Notes: generated by a model not told the origin, from the sequence alone. A stretch of DNA of 64,000 nt from Giardia muris (GCA_006247105.1 CM016929.1:992001-1056000); one strand, 5' to 3'; shown: positions 9,149 through 18,701, numbered from the stretch's first letter. Program-made: numbers and translations.

Positions 9149-11341
9149 ATGCAGACTGGTGGCGACCTTGACCCGAGCGAGACGATCTGCCTCGAGTTCT
9201 GCTATGAGACGATCCACAAGGTCGGAGGCATCGAGACGGTCGTCCGGACGAAGGCCCCCGCGATGGGCTCGATCTACGGAGACAACTACTTCATGGTCGG
9301 GCCCCACATTGCCTGGGACGAGAAGTTCCTGACGAACTTCGAGGAGGCGGAGCGCACGGAGGACAACGAGGTGATCTATGAGCTCGTCGACAGCTTCGAG
9401 CGGCGCTATGGCCTTAAGGGCGTGAAGTATGGCCGTTGGTTGACCCCTGGGATTCCTCAGGTCATCCTTCTCCCTTTATCCTACGAGGGTGGAACCCTCT
9501 TCGAGGGAAAGGTCAACCAGGCGCGCGATATCATCCGAGCACGTTGCCAGCTTGACATTCCAAATCCCGCCTTTGGTGAGCGCGAACCCTTCGCCTGGAA
9601 CGCCCTCGTCTTTGGCGTCGCAGGTTGGTGCTTCCTCTCGCACGCGATGCAAGTCTTGTTTACAGACATCGACGTCGTCGTCCATTCCCATGAATGGCTG
9701 GGCTGCGTCACCCAGGTTCTTTATGCGAGCGGGGGGAATTGCGAGACTGGGAAGCGGGATCAGAACGCCTTCTTCGTCTTCACGACGCATGCCACGACGC
9801 TGGGGCGTCACCTCTCTGCAGGTAACGTCTGCCTGACCGATTGCCTCAAGGTTCTGAAAGAACGTCCCCCTGATGAGTGTGCGAGCCACTGGGACGCAGA
9901 AGCTTGTCACCGACGCGTTGCAATTGAACACCGACTCGAACGGGCGGCCGCCCACACCGCCGACGTCTTCACGACCGTTTCTGAGATTACAGGCCGCGAG
10001 GCTGAGTGTTTCCTTGGTCGTGCACCAGACATCATCACTTACAATGGAATGGACGTCAGTGCTGCCCAGCGTATTGGAAGTGCCGCTGGACGAACGCACG
10101 AGTATTATCGACGAAAGATCATCGACTTCTGTCGAGGTCACTTCTCGGCTACTCCATTGGTACCGGAGAAGACCCTGATCTTCTTCTCTGCCGGTCGTCT
10201 GGAATACCGGAATAAGGGCTACGACATGTTCATTGACGCCCTCCACCGCCTTAATGAGCGTCTCTTCAACGATCCTCTTCTCGAGGACCATCGCGACATA
10301 ACGGTCGTCGGGATCATCATCGCCCCCGCGCCGACCGCCCAGTACCAGGTCGAGACCCTGCGCGGAGTATCCCTGATGCGCGAGATCAAGGACTCCGCGA
10401 AGGCCCTGGCCGAGAAGATCTCGGGGCGTCTCGTCGACCTCCTGACGACCAATCGCCTCCCATACAACCCGGTCCAGTTGACACTGGCTGATGTCCTTGA
10501 GAGAGACGATATCGTCCTACTCAAGCGTTACCAGCAGTCGTACTCTGCAAGGCATGGGCTCCCCTCGATCCTGACCCATACACTTCGTGACCCTTCAGTT
10601 CAAGACGCGAAGGAGCCTATTCTTGTGCGGCTTCGCGAGCTGAACCTGGTGAATCAACGAGAGGCGAAGGTCAAGGTCGTCTGGATTCCGGAGTTCGTCT
10701 CGAAGACAAGTCCAGTCGGATTGGACTATGGAGAGTTCACGGCAGGTGGCTCTTTGGGCGTCTTTTGTTCTCTCTATGAGCCATGGGGGTACACGAGCCC
10801 AGAGTGTTGCTGCGTTGGGACTCCAAGCATCGTATCGAATCTTTGTGGCTTCGGGAGCTTCATTGAGGCAATGACCGAGCGTGATCGTTTTGGGAAGAGG
10901 TCTGAAGGGATCATTGAGGCGTCTGAGCGTTTACACCACCTGGCGGCGCTGTCAAGCCTTGCCAATCGTAAGCGAGCGGTTCCAGGCTCGTCGAACTCGT
11001 CGTCTGGTGCATGTTCTCCATCCTCGACGCCTGCGACAGGACGCCTTCCTCCAAAGTCGGTAGCGAGTGTTGTTGAGGAGCATGAACGGAACGTCTGGAA
11101 TACGAGCCGTTTCGGGGTCCAGGTGGTCGATCGCGTCTTCGCGTCGTACGGGGAGAGCGTGGACAAGCTGACCAGTTCTTTTGTCGATTATATCCGCCTG
11201 ACCCCCGAGGAGCGTGAGATGCTGCGTCAGAAGACCGCCAGGGCGTCAGTCCTTTGCGATTGGTCGACGATGATCGATCGTTATCGTGAGGCTCATTCAC
11301 TTGCCGTCAGTCGTGGCAAGCGTAATTTGAAGAGCGCATAA
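9149..11341 (+). CDS. Glycogen synthase (GT3 family)
   Basis: This enzyme elongates alpha-1,4-glucan from UDP-glucose in the cytosol. The N-terminus has the eukaryotic GT3 signature (HKVGGIETVVRTKAPAMGSIYGDNYF). Further landmarks are FTTHATTLGRHL, TVSEITGREA, ITYNGMDV, the donor-site region FFSAGRLEYRNKGYD and the C-terminal EPWGYTSPE box. The open frame runs further upstream, but the ATG at 9149 is preferred: it is preceded by gagaaaaaac and gives 730 residues, normal for the family, without overlapping the divergent gene. The 3' end overlaps the convergent methyltransferase gene by 45 bp. Confidence 0.93.
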   Translation: MQTGGDLDPSETICLEFCYETIHKVGGIETVVRTKAPAMGSIYGDNYFMVGPHIAWDEKFLTNFEEAERTEDNEVIYELVDSFERRYGLKGVKYGRWLTPGIPQVILLPLSYEGGTLFEGKVNQARDIIRARCQLDIPNPAFGEREPFAWNALVFGVAGWCFLSHAMQVLFTDIDVVVHSHEWLGCVTQVLYASGGNCETGKRDQNAFFVFTTHATTLGRHLSAGNVCLTDCLKVLKERPPDECASHWDAEACHRRVAIEHRLERAAAHTADVFTTVSEITGREAECFLGRAPDIITYNGMDVSAAQRIGSAAGRTHEYYRRKIIDFCRGHFSATPLVPEKTLIFFSAGRLEYRNKGYDMFIDALHRLNERLFNDPLLEDHRDITVVGIIIAPAPTAQYQVETLRGVSLMREIKDSAKALAEKISGRLVDLLTTNRLPYNPVQLTLADVLERDDIVLLKRYQQSYSARHGLPSILTHTLRDPSVQDAKEPILVRLRELNLVNQREAKVKVVWIPEFVSKTSPVGLDYGEFTAGGSLGVFCSLYEPWGYTSPECCCVGTPSIVSNLCGFGSFIEAMTERDRFGKRSEGIIEASERLHHLAALSSLANRKRAVPGSSNSSSGACSPSSTPATGRLPPKSVASVVEEHERNVWNTSRFGVQVVDRVFASYGESVDKLTSSFVDYIRLTPEEREMLRQKTARASVLCDWSTMIDRYREAHSLAVSRGKRNLKSA

Positions 11342-11983
11342 TCGTTCGCTCTGCAACCTCTTCGTTCGAAGGATGGTTGAGGAGAGACCAAGACGCTCAC
11401 ACAGCTCTCGTAAATTGGGGATATCGTTTGCTTCTATTGCCAGGAGAAGACAAAGGCTTCTGAACGAGCAGGCTGAAGAGGCTGAAGAGGCTGAGCGGCC
11501 CTTCTTTGAGAGAAGCCTTGGGAGATAAGGAAGAAAGTCATCGATGATCAGCCGTCCCCCAACGCCGCCATTAAGCGCCTGATCAAGAGGCAACTGAGCT
11601 TGAAGCTCCGAAAGCGTTCTTTCTTGACTGGGGACGTAAGGGGGGTTGAAGAGGATAAGATCGAACGTCTCCGACGATAACTCGTCGTATGATTCTAACC
11701 GAAGTTCAAGTCTGTCGACGACTCCATTGAGCTCGGCAGTACGCCGAGCCATGTCCAGCGCATAAGGGTTGATGTCGATCCCCAATCCTCGCGCCTCTGG
11801 ATATCGTTGTAGGGCGTGTGAAATCACTAAGCCGGAACCCACACCAATCTCCAGGATGGCCTGAGGAGAGCTCTCCAATGTGCTAAAAGCATCAATGAGC
11901 AGATAAGTGTCCTCATCTGGAAGATAAACATGCCTCAAGTCATCAGAGTTCGCAATAAACCTCGTGTGAGTCGATGTCGCCAT
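11297..11983 (-). CDS. N6AMT1: N6AMT1/Mtq2-type eRF1 glutamine methyltransferase
   Basis: This is a class I SAM-dependent methyltransferase of the HemK/Mtq2 group, expected to methylate the GGQ glutamine of release factor eRF1 with a Trm112-type partner. It has the family N-terminus (VYLPDEDTYLLIDA), SAM-binding motif ILEIGVGSGLV, the acidic motif LGIDINPYALD and the catalytic NPPY motif (LFNPPYVPS). The longest frame begins at TTG; the first ATG (11981-11983) opens MATSTHTRF and gives 228 residues, close to the usual size. Its last 45 bp overlap the glycogen synthase 3' end on the other strand. Confidence 0.9.
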   Translation of the reverse strand: MATSTHTRFIANSDDLRHVYLPDEDTYLLIDAFSTLESSPQAILEIGVGSGLVISHALQRYPEARGLGIDINPYALDMARRTAELNGVVDRLELRLESYDELSSETFDLILFNPPYVPSQERTLSELQAQLPLDQALNGGVGGRLIIDDFLPYLPRLLSKKGRSASSASSACSFRSLCLLLAIEANDIPNLRELCERLGLSSTILRTKRLQSERLCALQITLATTDGK

Positions 11984-12037
11984 ACTTGAGACTGGAATGA
12001 ACCTCAAACCGTAGATTTTAACCCCTTTTACCCACCT

Positions 12038-13726
12038 TCAGCGGACGAACCAAGCGATGGCCAGACGTACCACGAGAACGATCCCAAGACCGCACCCCGT
12101 GAAAAGTAGCCCATATAACATCCCCTGCACCCGATCCATCCCATCCCGATGCCCTAAGGCACGCAGAAGCTCCTTGCACGCCTGCCTACACTCCGGATAC
12201 TTATTCTCACGGTTGAATTGGACGGCATAATCCGTCGCCCTTGACGAAACCGTGAAAAAGACTTGAGTCGTTGGGCGTCGGACGTTGACGAGAGCCGCCA
12301 ATGCGAGGATGCACTCCCTTTTGACCTCCGGGTCGGCATGCTTCCTCCAGGCATCGAGGAGGATGTCTCCGAAGCGTTCCTGAAGCATCCTCTCGCGCAT
12401 CGCACTTTGAACGCCATCACGCCGTCCTTTCCCACATAAGAGATGGACCAGAACGGCGAAAAATAGCATGGCTTCCGAGTCGTCCGTGTGGAACTCCAGA
12501 GACTCACGAAGAAGCATGAAGAGCTCGTCCGGAGTCTCACATGGTGGAGTGGCCGCTGTCTGGAGGTATTGGATCGTCGAGACCACGTTCTTCGAGCCTT
12601 GGACGGTGAGGATCTCAGTGAGTGATGAGAGGGCACAGCGATAAATTGGACGATCTCGTGGCCTCGTAGCCTGTCGCATAAGCCTAAGCAGGGCGTGATG
12701 AAACTTGACCTCTGCAAAGCGTGTGGGCTCGAAGGCCCTGACGGGAGACGCGAAAAGAGCGGTCAATAACGCACAGGTGAGAACTCCCACCTCCACAGAT
12801 ATGGGAGACGTCTCGACCTGATCGATGAAGAGAGACAGGATTCGCCCAAGTAGCTGCAAGGCATCCGCCTCCACGACCGCGACACACCCGCCCTTGGTCC
12901 TGCAGCATGCCAGGAGAACCGCAAGGGCTGATGCCATAAGCGTGTTCGTGACCTCGAGTCGGGGTAGGGTGTACTCGCTCGCCTCGAGCTCCTCCTCCTG
13001 ATAGTACTTCAGAATGGCGCCAATCAGACGCATCGCGAACGTGAGTGCGGGAACCCCCAGGAGCTCTCGAGAGGCAGCGTCGGACCGAAGACAGAAGACG
13101 TACAGTGCCCCACATAGCTTCTGATAACATAAGAGAGGGCTAGTCGAAGCCACTCTACGCTCAGATCCATATTCGCGTGCCTGTACGTCGTCAGCTGGCG
13201 TCTGCTCAACCAAGGCTCGGAATTTCTCTGGATCCGCTTCTACTTCCGATTCAAGCTCCTTTAGGAAGGAGCGAAGAAGATGATTCGCGAAGACCTCAAT
13301 GAGCCCGTGGCGAAGCATCTTCTTCGCCGCACGCCTATGCTGGCTCATCTTTGAGAGCAAGTCCAGGGCATCGAGCATCGGAATCGTGTGAAGGACCCCA
13401 TCGAAGGTTTCTGGCTCCCGTAGGACGACATCGCACAGAAAACGGACGATCTCAGTTCCCTCGGCAAGCAGCCCGATGGCCGCCAGAGACGTGGAGAGTG
13501 CATTCATTGTGACGAGGGTTTCAAGGATCACCTCGACCCGGGCGTTGGAGTTAGACTCGTCGTCAGTCCCGGCCTTGGAACTCGTCCGTAGTCGGTCGAA
13601 GGAGAGGGAGACAAAGGCCTTGGCCTCGGCGAGCAAGGGAGCCATCTCCGGGGAGCCATCTCCTCGTCCCAGCTGCCCCTCGCGGAGCTCCCGTGCGAGG
13701 GCATAGAACTCGTCGGACTCCGACAT
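12038..13726 (-). CDS. Tail-anchored helical-repeat (ARM-like) protein, unknown
   Basis: The product is about 562 residues of almost continuous alpha-helix with leucine-rich ARM/HEAT-like spacing and no catalytic motif. The last 25 residues are a hydrophobic segment (YGLLFTGCGLGIVLVV and onward) ending close to the stop, which suggests a C-terminal tail anchor with the bulk of the protein facing the cytosol. A longer frame starts at 13792, but the ATG at 13724-13726 (MSESDEFY) sits directly behind the A/T-rich caataaa and is preferred. I do not recognise the family. The upstream 217-bp spacer is unusual and is described separately. Confidence 0.72.
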   Translation of the reverse strand: MSESDEFYALARELREGQLGRGDGSPEMAPLLAEAKAFVSLSFDRLRTSSKAGTDDESNSNARVEVILETLVTMNALSTSLAAIGLLAEGTEIVRFLCDVVLREPETFDGVLHTIPMLDALDLLSKMSQHRRAAKKMLRHGLIEVFANHLLRSFLKELESEVEADPEKFRALVEQTPADDVQAREYGSERRVASTSPLLCYQKLCGALYVFCLRSDAASRELLGVPALTFAMRLIGAILKYYQEEELEASEYTLPRLEVTNTLMASALAVLLACCRTKGGCVAVVEADALQLLGRILSLFIDQVETSPISVEVGVLTCALLTALFASPVRAFEPTRFAEVKFHHALLRLMRQATRPRDRPIYRCALSSLTEILTVQGSKNVVSTIQYLQTAATPPCETPDELFMLLRESLEFHTDDSEAMLFFAVLVHLLCGKGRRDGVQSAMRERMLQERFGDILLDAWRKHADPEVKRECILALAALVNVRRPTTQVFFTVSSRATDYAVQFNRENKYPECRQACKELLRALGHRDGMDRVQGMLYGLLFTGCGLGIVLVVRLAIAWFVR

Positions 13727-13943
13727 TTTATTGAAGGCGTGTACGGCGTCGAGTCGAAGCGTCCGCCAGGGTCTCAGACCGCCTTTGACCATGCATTCCG
13801 CATGGCTTCGAATGCGATCTTTTTATCGTTGCGAGATTGCTCGTATGTGGCAGTCCCCTCCCTCCAAGAGGGGGCACATGGGAGCCTTGGGCCACTACAG
13901 TCGGAATGCGGGCCGTAAAGGTTGAAGAGGGAAATTTTCACCT
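13727..13943 (-). ncRNA. Candidate structured RNA or regulatory spacer
   Basis: This spacer is longer than most divergent gaps here. It holds an outer stem TCGAAG (13754-13759) with CTTCGA (13806-13811) enclosing two perfect hairpins, GGTC-tca-GACC (13770-13780) and CCATGC-attcc-GCATGG (13789-13805). On the minus strand it ends in CCTTCAATAAA (13727-13737), which fits the CCTTYNHTHAA 3'-processing motif reported for Giardia ncRNAs, as I recall it. No snoRNA C box was found. The motif may simply be the promoter initiator of the tail-anchored gene, and part of the fold lies in a possible N-terminal extension of that gene. Confidence 0.25.
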
Positions 13944-14750
13944 ATGATCCTCGACCTGACCAGGGAGTTCCTGGAGTACCGTTCCAAGGCTCCACACGGG
14001 CGTCTGGGCTCCGGAGAGGACCCCGAATGCGGTGGGGTGCGTCTTGACCGTGCTACGACGGCTCCATGGGTCAAGGTCGCCGAGAACCTCCGGAGCGAGA
14101 TCATTGAAGTTTCACGATTGCTGGGTCGCATCGAGGACAAGGAACGTGCACGGCTCCATTCGTTATTCGACTGCGTCCTTGGGGATGAGATCCAGGCGAT
14201 GCTTCGCGAGGCCACTGGCCGGCTTGAAGGCCTGCGTTCCCAGATAGTCGGGCTCAGTACCCTCGAGGTGACTCGAGAAGCGGAGCAACTTCGTCGTGGG
14301 ACGGTCTGCTCACTTTTGGCTCAACTGCGTGCGGAGACTGATAGGTTGCGCCAGCTCCAGGTCAAGTACGTTGGGGTGATTAGTGAGGCGACCACTGAAC
14401 AGAAGGAGGAGGCCTCGGTCCGTGACCCAGAGATGGAGGGGCGTCTACAAGCCGTCCGCGACGAGGCCCAGTTGCGTCAAGGAGAGATACGGGAGATCAC
14501 CAATGGAATCTCTGAGCTATCAGCGATCATCGACAAGATTGCTGACCTAATGCTCGAGCAAGGAACCATTGTTGATCGGATTGATCAGAACCTTTATGAC
14601 GCGGCGGACTATGCGACAGAGGCAGCGGATCAACTAGTGAGCGTTGAGGGGAAGCACAGAAAGCTCGGACGTTGTCGGACGGCGATTTACGCCATCATTG
14701 GATTCAACTATGGGCTACTGATCCTTTACTACATCCTGAACGTCTTCTGA
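13944..14750 (+). CDS. Qa-SNARE, syntaxin 16/Tlg2-like
   Basis: This 268-residue SNARE would drive membrane fusion, by homology at a Golgi or endosomal compartment. The N-terminal half is helical (Habc-like). The SNARE motif spans about residues 185-243, with the zero-layer glutamine Gln206 in the sequence LEQGTIVDRID, which resembles syntaxin 16. A C-terminal membrane anchor (IYAIIGFNYGLLILYYIL) ends three residues before the stop. The ATG at 13944 follows gaaattttcacct. NSF, its expected disassembly ATPase, is also in this window. It ends 9 bp from the convergent LRR gene. Confidence 0.9.
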   Translation: MILDLTREFLEYRSKAPHGRLGSGEDPECGGVRLDRATTAPWVKVAENLRSEIIEVSRLLGRIEDKERARLHSLFDCVLGDEIQAMLREATGRLEGLRSQIVGLSTLEVTREAEQLRRGTVCSLLAQLRAETDRLRQLQVKYVGVISEATTEQKEEASVRDPEMEGRLQAVRDEAQLRQGEIREITNGISELSAIIDKIADLMLEQGTIVDRIDQNLYDAADYATEAADQLVSVEGKHRKLGRCRTAIYAIIGFNYGLLILYYILNVF

Positions 14751-14759
14751 ACGCCATTC

Positions 14760-15917
14760 CTAATACAGAGCGACGCCAGACATACAGAGGAGGGTTTGTT
14801 GTGGACGAATCCATGTCTCCGCCTCAAGGCGCTCTTCGGGCATCACCTCCACCATGTTCAGATGCGTCAGCTGAGGGAGCAGGTAGATGACGAACGCCCG
14901 AAGAGTATTCGCTGGAGCTGGAAGGAGTTTCGCCGCATCACTCCGGAGGGTGTCGAAATAGTGTGCGTCGGCACTCGGAGCATGAGGAAACCCGTCCTGC
15001 GCCCGGTTTTGGCCCACAGTGAGTCCTTCAGGTGCGTTCTCGTTAGGAATCCCACTTCCACTCAGAAGCTCTCCAAGGATCATGAGACGAGCATCACGAA
15101 GTGGGACATCGACGTGAAAACCGTCATTGTCCGGGCGAGGTAGCCGGCGCGTATCACGGAAGGCCGCGATTGACTCCGAGAGCGTACTATCAGACGTGAG
15201 GACGAGCTCCTTGAGAAGGAGAAAGGGAACGAGCTTGCAAAGAGTACCAAGCCGAGTCAGACGGTTCCCATGCATCAGCAATGTCTGGAGGAGGGGGTTC
15301 TGAGTGGCGTTCAGGGTAAATCCATCGTCGGAGATCCTATTGTGTGCAAGGCTCAAGAAGCGAAGACGGGGACAACACTCGAGACCACGACAGCTTGTCA
15401 ACTGGTTATGGGCAACAGCCAAGTGATATAGCGAGGGAAGCGTGACGTTATCGAAGTCGAGTCTTGAGAGACCGTTACGTGAAATGTCGAGAACTTCAAG
15501 GAACTCGAGGCTACGAATCGCTGGTGGAAGCTCTTCGAGTTCATTTTCCTCCAGGTGCAGACGCAGAAGCCCGGGGGCGAAGCCGAGCGCTGGGAGCTCC
15601 CGTAACCCGTTATTTCCGAGTCTGAGGGTGGTCAACAAGGGCGCAACGGGGAGTGCGGCCCAATCGACCTGTGCAGCTCCAAGTCCACAGCCACGCAAGT
15701 CGAGCTCCAGAAGGCAAGGAAGACTAAGGACGGCTGCCAGTTCATCCCTAGTGATCGGCTGCCCCGCTAGGGAGACGCATTCAACCCGTGGATGATCGGA
15801 ACAAAGATTCGAGATTGGAAGACCAGCCCCAGCAACCGCTCGAGCACCGCATCCCACCCCATCTGCCGCGGGGCCGAAGTCCCCGAGCCGTCGTCGTCTC
15901 TCGACATAGTCGTTCAT
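14760..15917 (-). CDS. Leucine-rich repeat protein
   Basis: The 385-residue protein has about six to eight leucine-rich repeats between residues 45 and 240, with units such as LLELDLRGCGL, LTTLRLGNNGLRELP, LLRLHLEENELEELP, LEVLDISRNGLSRLD and LRFLSLAHNRIS. The remaining 140 residues contain no domain I recognise. No signal peptide or membrane segment is seen, so it is probably a cytosolic or cytoskeletal interaction protein. The pattern LxxLxLxxNxL is unambiguous, but the specific role is unknown. Confidence 0.85.
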   Translation of the reverse strand: MNDYVERRRRLGDFGPAADGVGCGARAVAGAGLPISNLCSDHPRVECVSLAGQPITRDELAAVLSLPCLLELDLRGCGLGAAQVDWAALPVAPLLTTLRLGNNGLRELPALGFAPGLLRLHLEENELEELPPAIRSLEFLEVLDISRNGLSRLDFDNVTLPSLYHLAVAHNQLTSCRGLECCPRLRFLSLAHNRISDDGFTLNATQNPLLQTLLMHGNRLTRLGTLCKLVPFLLLKELVLTSDSTLSESIAAFRDTRRLPRPDNDGFHVDVPLRDARLMILGELLSGSGIPNENAPEGLTVGQNRAQDGFPHAPSADAHYFDTLRSDAAKLLPAPANTLRAFVIYLLPQLTHLNMVEVMPEERLEAETWIRPQQTLLCMSGVALY

Positions 15918-15982
15918 GATGGATTCTTATCGAAAATCGCTTGTCAAAACAAGACGAGACAGGCCTCAACTGGAGAGAGGGG

Positions 15983-16696
15983 TCAGGAGTATCCCTGCTC
16001 GACGGGGCGCCAGTGGGCGTCACCGAAGAGGAACTCCTGGAACTCCCGCGAGCGGACGATCAGCGGGTCTGCGGAGAGCGCTCGCAGATAGTCGACGAGA
16101 CGCTTCCGACGGTCCTCGACGAAGAGTGGATCGAAGGACCCTTGGAAGACGGTCCGATAAGGCGGGAGGTTTGGGAGCCCCCGCCTCCGGACAATACCGC
16201 CACTGAGTAGACCATGAAGTGCTCGGAAGTCATTGAAGCGCTTGTGCGTGACAAAGTAACGTCGAGCTCCTGGCATCTCAGAACGGACGACGATCCGATA
16301 CCGAGTAAAGGTCTGGCCATCCGCGGTGACGCGCGTCGGGCGGTCGACAACAATGGCCGTTATGTGCGAGATGGGATCTCCAAATGGTTGGAAGGTATGT
16401 TTGGCTCCCCAGGCATCGGCCTCCGCATCTCCCGAACCCGAGGCGCTCGCAAGTAAAGCAACCTGGCGGGACATTCCTTCTGCTAAGGAAAGGGACTGCT
16501 CAGCCCGTTGAGTAAGAAGATCGACTTGTAAGAGGTGATCGGTCGCATGCTTCAGAAGCTGCAAAGATGCCGCGTAATCGTACTCCCCGATGAGCCCCGC
16601 GTCATGTAGTCCCTGGAGGTCGTCAAGAAGGCTCTGGATCTCCGCCTGCTCCTTCGGATATGCCTGCAGACACCCCAGTTGTCTTCGCAGATTCAT
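15983..16696 (-). CDS. PX domain protein (phosphoinositide-binding)
   Basis: This 237-residue protein has an N-terminal helical region and a C-terminal PX domain (about 105-230). PX features are the opening strand YRIVVRSE, the basic KRFNDFRALHGLL segment that contacts the 3-phosphate, a proline-rich stretch (LPNLPPYRTVF) and the closing RRKRLVDYLRAL helix. It is expected to bind phosphoinositides on endosomal or peripheral vacuole membranes. Giardia has a small family of PX proteins in endocytic traffic. The start follows an A/T-rich tract (caaaattctgaggt). Confidence 0.87.
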   Translation of the reverse strand: MNLRRQLGCLQAYPKEQAEIQSLLDDLQGLHDAGLIGEYDYAASLQLLKHATDHLLQVDLLTQRAEQSLSLAEGMSRQVALLASASGSGDAEADAWGAKHTFQPFGDPISHITAIVVDRPTRVTADGQTFTRYRIVVRSEMPGARRYFVTHKRFNDFRALHGLLSGGIVRRRGLPNLPPYRTVFQGSFDPLFVEDRRKRLVDYLRALSADPLIVRSREFQEFLFGDAHWRPVEQGYS

Positions 16697-16951
16697 ACCT
16701 CAGAATTTTGAGCACTCTCACCGTCCCCTGTTAGTCTGTAACCCCATTGAGGCGCGTCCTCCTGATAACTATCACCAATGCATAAGAAGTCAACTAAATA
16801 AGCCTCAAGGGTCTTCACATTCCAAACTCTGACGCTCCTTCGAGTCCTTCAATAACAGCGTTTCCCTTCTTATTAGGCTCAGTCCACCCATTCACAAGCT
16901 CAATCCTGGTCACGATATCCTCATCTTCTCTCACTTCATTGGAGTCCCTTT
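16697..16951. other. Spacer containing a possible frameshifted tail of the ankyrin-kinase
   Basis: Directly beyond the stop of the minus-strand kinase (16952), another minus-strand frame stays open for about 46 codons down to a TGA at 16815-16817. It encodes a charged segment (ILERDSNEVREDEDIV and onward). The rest of the spacer towards 16696 has no open frame. It is A/T-richer than its surroundings. Confidence 0.35.
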
Positions 16952-17869
16952 CTAGGATCTATAGTATGAATCAACTAACCTCCTAGCCCTTCCCTCAATT
17001 TCTGGAGGATCCCCCTCGACAATTACAGGCACGGTGGAGAAGGGGAGCATCCCAGTGCACATCTCATATCCAATCACCCCCAGGGCCCAGACGTCGACCG
17101 GGAAGGAGTACTGCGGCTCCGGATCATAGAGCTCAGGGGCCATGTAGAGCTCCGTCCCTGCGACCGTGCTCATCTGGCGAGACCTGGCGGCATCTCGAAC
17201 GAGTCCGAAGTCTGCGAGGACGAGCCTTCCATTTGGAGCAAGGAAGATGTTCCCCGGCTTCAGGTCTCTGTGGACGAGCCCCCTCTCGTGGAGGTAGGCA
17301 AGACCGCTCGCCATCTCCCGAAGGTATCTCCACACCTCCTCGTCCCTGAAGGGCTCTCCCCTCTCCCCGCGCCCCCGGACCTCGTCGAGGAGCGTCCCGG
17401 AGCACCACTCCATCACGAGGTAGGCGGTCCCGTTATCCGGGTCGTCGTGCACCCGGTGGTAGCGGAGGACGTGGGGGTGCTCGAGGGAGGGAATGGTCCC
17501 CATCTCCCTTCGGAGGGAGTCGACGATCGTCCTCTCCATCTCCTCGTACTCGACGACCTTCAGGGCGCAGTTCCCATGCTCCTCGGACCAGGCGGAGAAG
17601 ACGGTCCCGAAGGCCCCCCTTCCGAGCCTCCCCGTAAGCTGGAAGGACGAGAGCTCATCGGGAAGGTCGGGGAGGTGGACCTTCTTTCTGAGGAGGGGCG
17701 TGATCCTCCTCCTCTCCCCGTCGGGAAGGCCGTTGGCGACGTCCTCTGCCGTCCTGCCCTCCCCGTCCCTCAGGTCTCTCTCCAGAAGGAGGAGACCGAC
17801 GCACTCCTCGTGTCCTCCTCCCACTGCATGCATCAGGGCCGTCATGCCTGAAGGGTTCGGCTTGGTCAA
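16952..17869 (-). pseudogene. Truncated ankyrin-NEK kinase with intact catalytic motifs
   Basis: The visible 305 codons encode one ankyrin unit (GMTALMHAVGGGHEEC), then a kinase domain with a full set of active-site motifs: GRGAFGTVF loop, ALKVV lysine, HRDLKPGN, ADFGLV, MAPEL and DVWALG. The kinase domain stops early, just after helix G (RRLVDSYYRS), so helices H and I are missing. The 5' end is also odd: the frame at 17869 begins with TTG, the first ATG is at 17845, inside the ankyrin unit, and upstream sequence soon turns into VSP-like DNA on the other strand. Ankyrin before kinase is the reverse of the other NEKs here. I infer a gene fragment cut at both ends, though a short functional kinase cannot be excluded. 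Confidence 0.65.
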
Positions 17870-17904
17870 GGAGTCTTCCAGCCATAGCCGGTGCAGTACT
17901 CGGG

Positions 17905-18678
17905 ATGATCGACCGCTCCTCCGGGAGAGCAGTACCGGAGATCGACGTCCTCGAGGGCTCGATGGAGGTGAAGGCTCGAGATGCGGGGGCGTGTGCAGAT
18001 GGTTCGACCTTCACCATCCCGGGGGTTGAGGGGACGTTCTGCAAGAAGTGCAGTGAGACGGGTGAGGCCCCGATCAATGGGAAGTGTGGGACTCCAGTAG
18101 CAGACACGGATCACTGCACGTCGGATAGCAAGGGGGCCTGTACGGACTGCAAAGCGACCAGTAGCGGAGGAGACCTTACTTCCAGCACCTACTTCCTATT
18201 CAACGGGGGCTGTTATGACCAGACCAAGGAGCCTGGGAGTAAGCTGTGCGGAGCGACTCCAACTGACGGTGTTTGCGGGACGGCGGCATCTGGAACCTTC
18301 ATCAAGGACAACAACCTCTACCTCTGTAGCGATGCGACAAATGGAGGAAAAGAGAACTGCGGGACGTGCACCTACGCCTTGAACGCCTTCACGTGCTCGG
18401 AGTGCATCGAGGGCCACCACTCTTCCTCCTCTTCTCCCATCTCCTGTACGAAGTGCGCCCTCCTCAACTGTGTATCCTACCCAGACAGCAAGGACGTCTG
18501 CACAACCTGCCTCAACGGCTTCCAGGAGTTATGGATGCGATCGGGCTGGCTTGTGGGGGCGAGGAGGCCTCAACGAGCACCCCGAGGAGAGCTGTGGGCC
18601 TCCCGTCCTCGGGGCAGGTCGTTGGTAGTGGTTGGATGCCCAGAGTGTCAGATGGGGGCCTCAGTGGAAGGCTTGTGA
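17905..18678 (+). pseudogene. VSP gene fragment without signal peptide or membrane anchor
   Basis: Between about 17970 and 18530 the frame encodes typical VSP text: CKKC, CTDC, a GGCY motif (FNGGCYDQTKEPG), CGTC, CSEC, CTKC and CTTCLNGF. The formal ATG at 17905 is not followed by a signal peptide. After CLNGFQ the cysteine pattern ends abruptly, and the remaining 50 codons are Arg/Gly-rich text with no transmembrane segment or CRGK tail. This marks a broken copy, probably a recombination relic or donor sequence. It lies head to head with the truncated kinase. Confidence 0.75.
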
Positions 18679-18701
18679 AAGGGGATGTTTGATGTTCAAA
18701 A

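Noticed and set aside
16846..16856. CCTTCAATAAC, near match to the same ncRNA motif
   Set aside because: The final base differs and no box C, box D pair or stable fold was found upstream on the plus strand.
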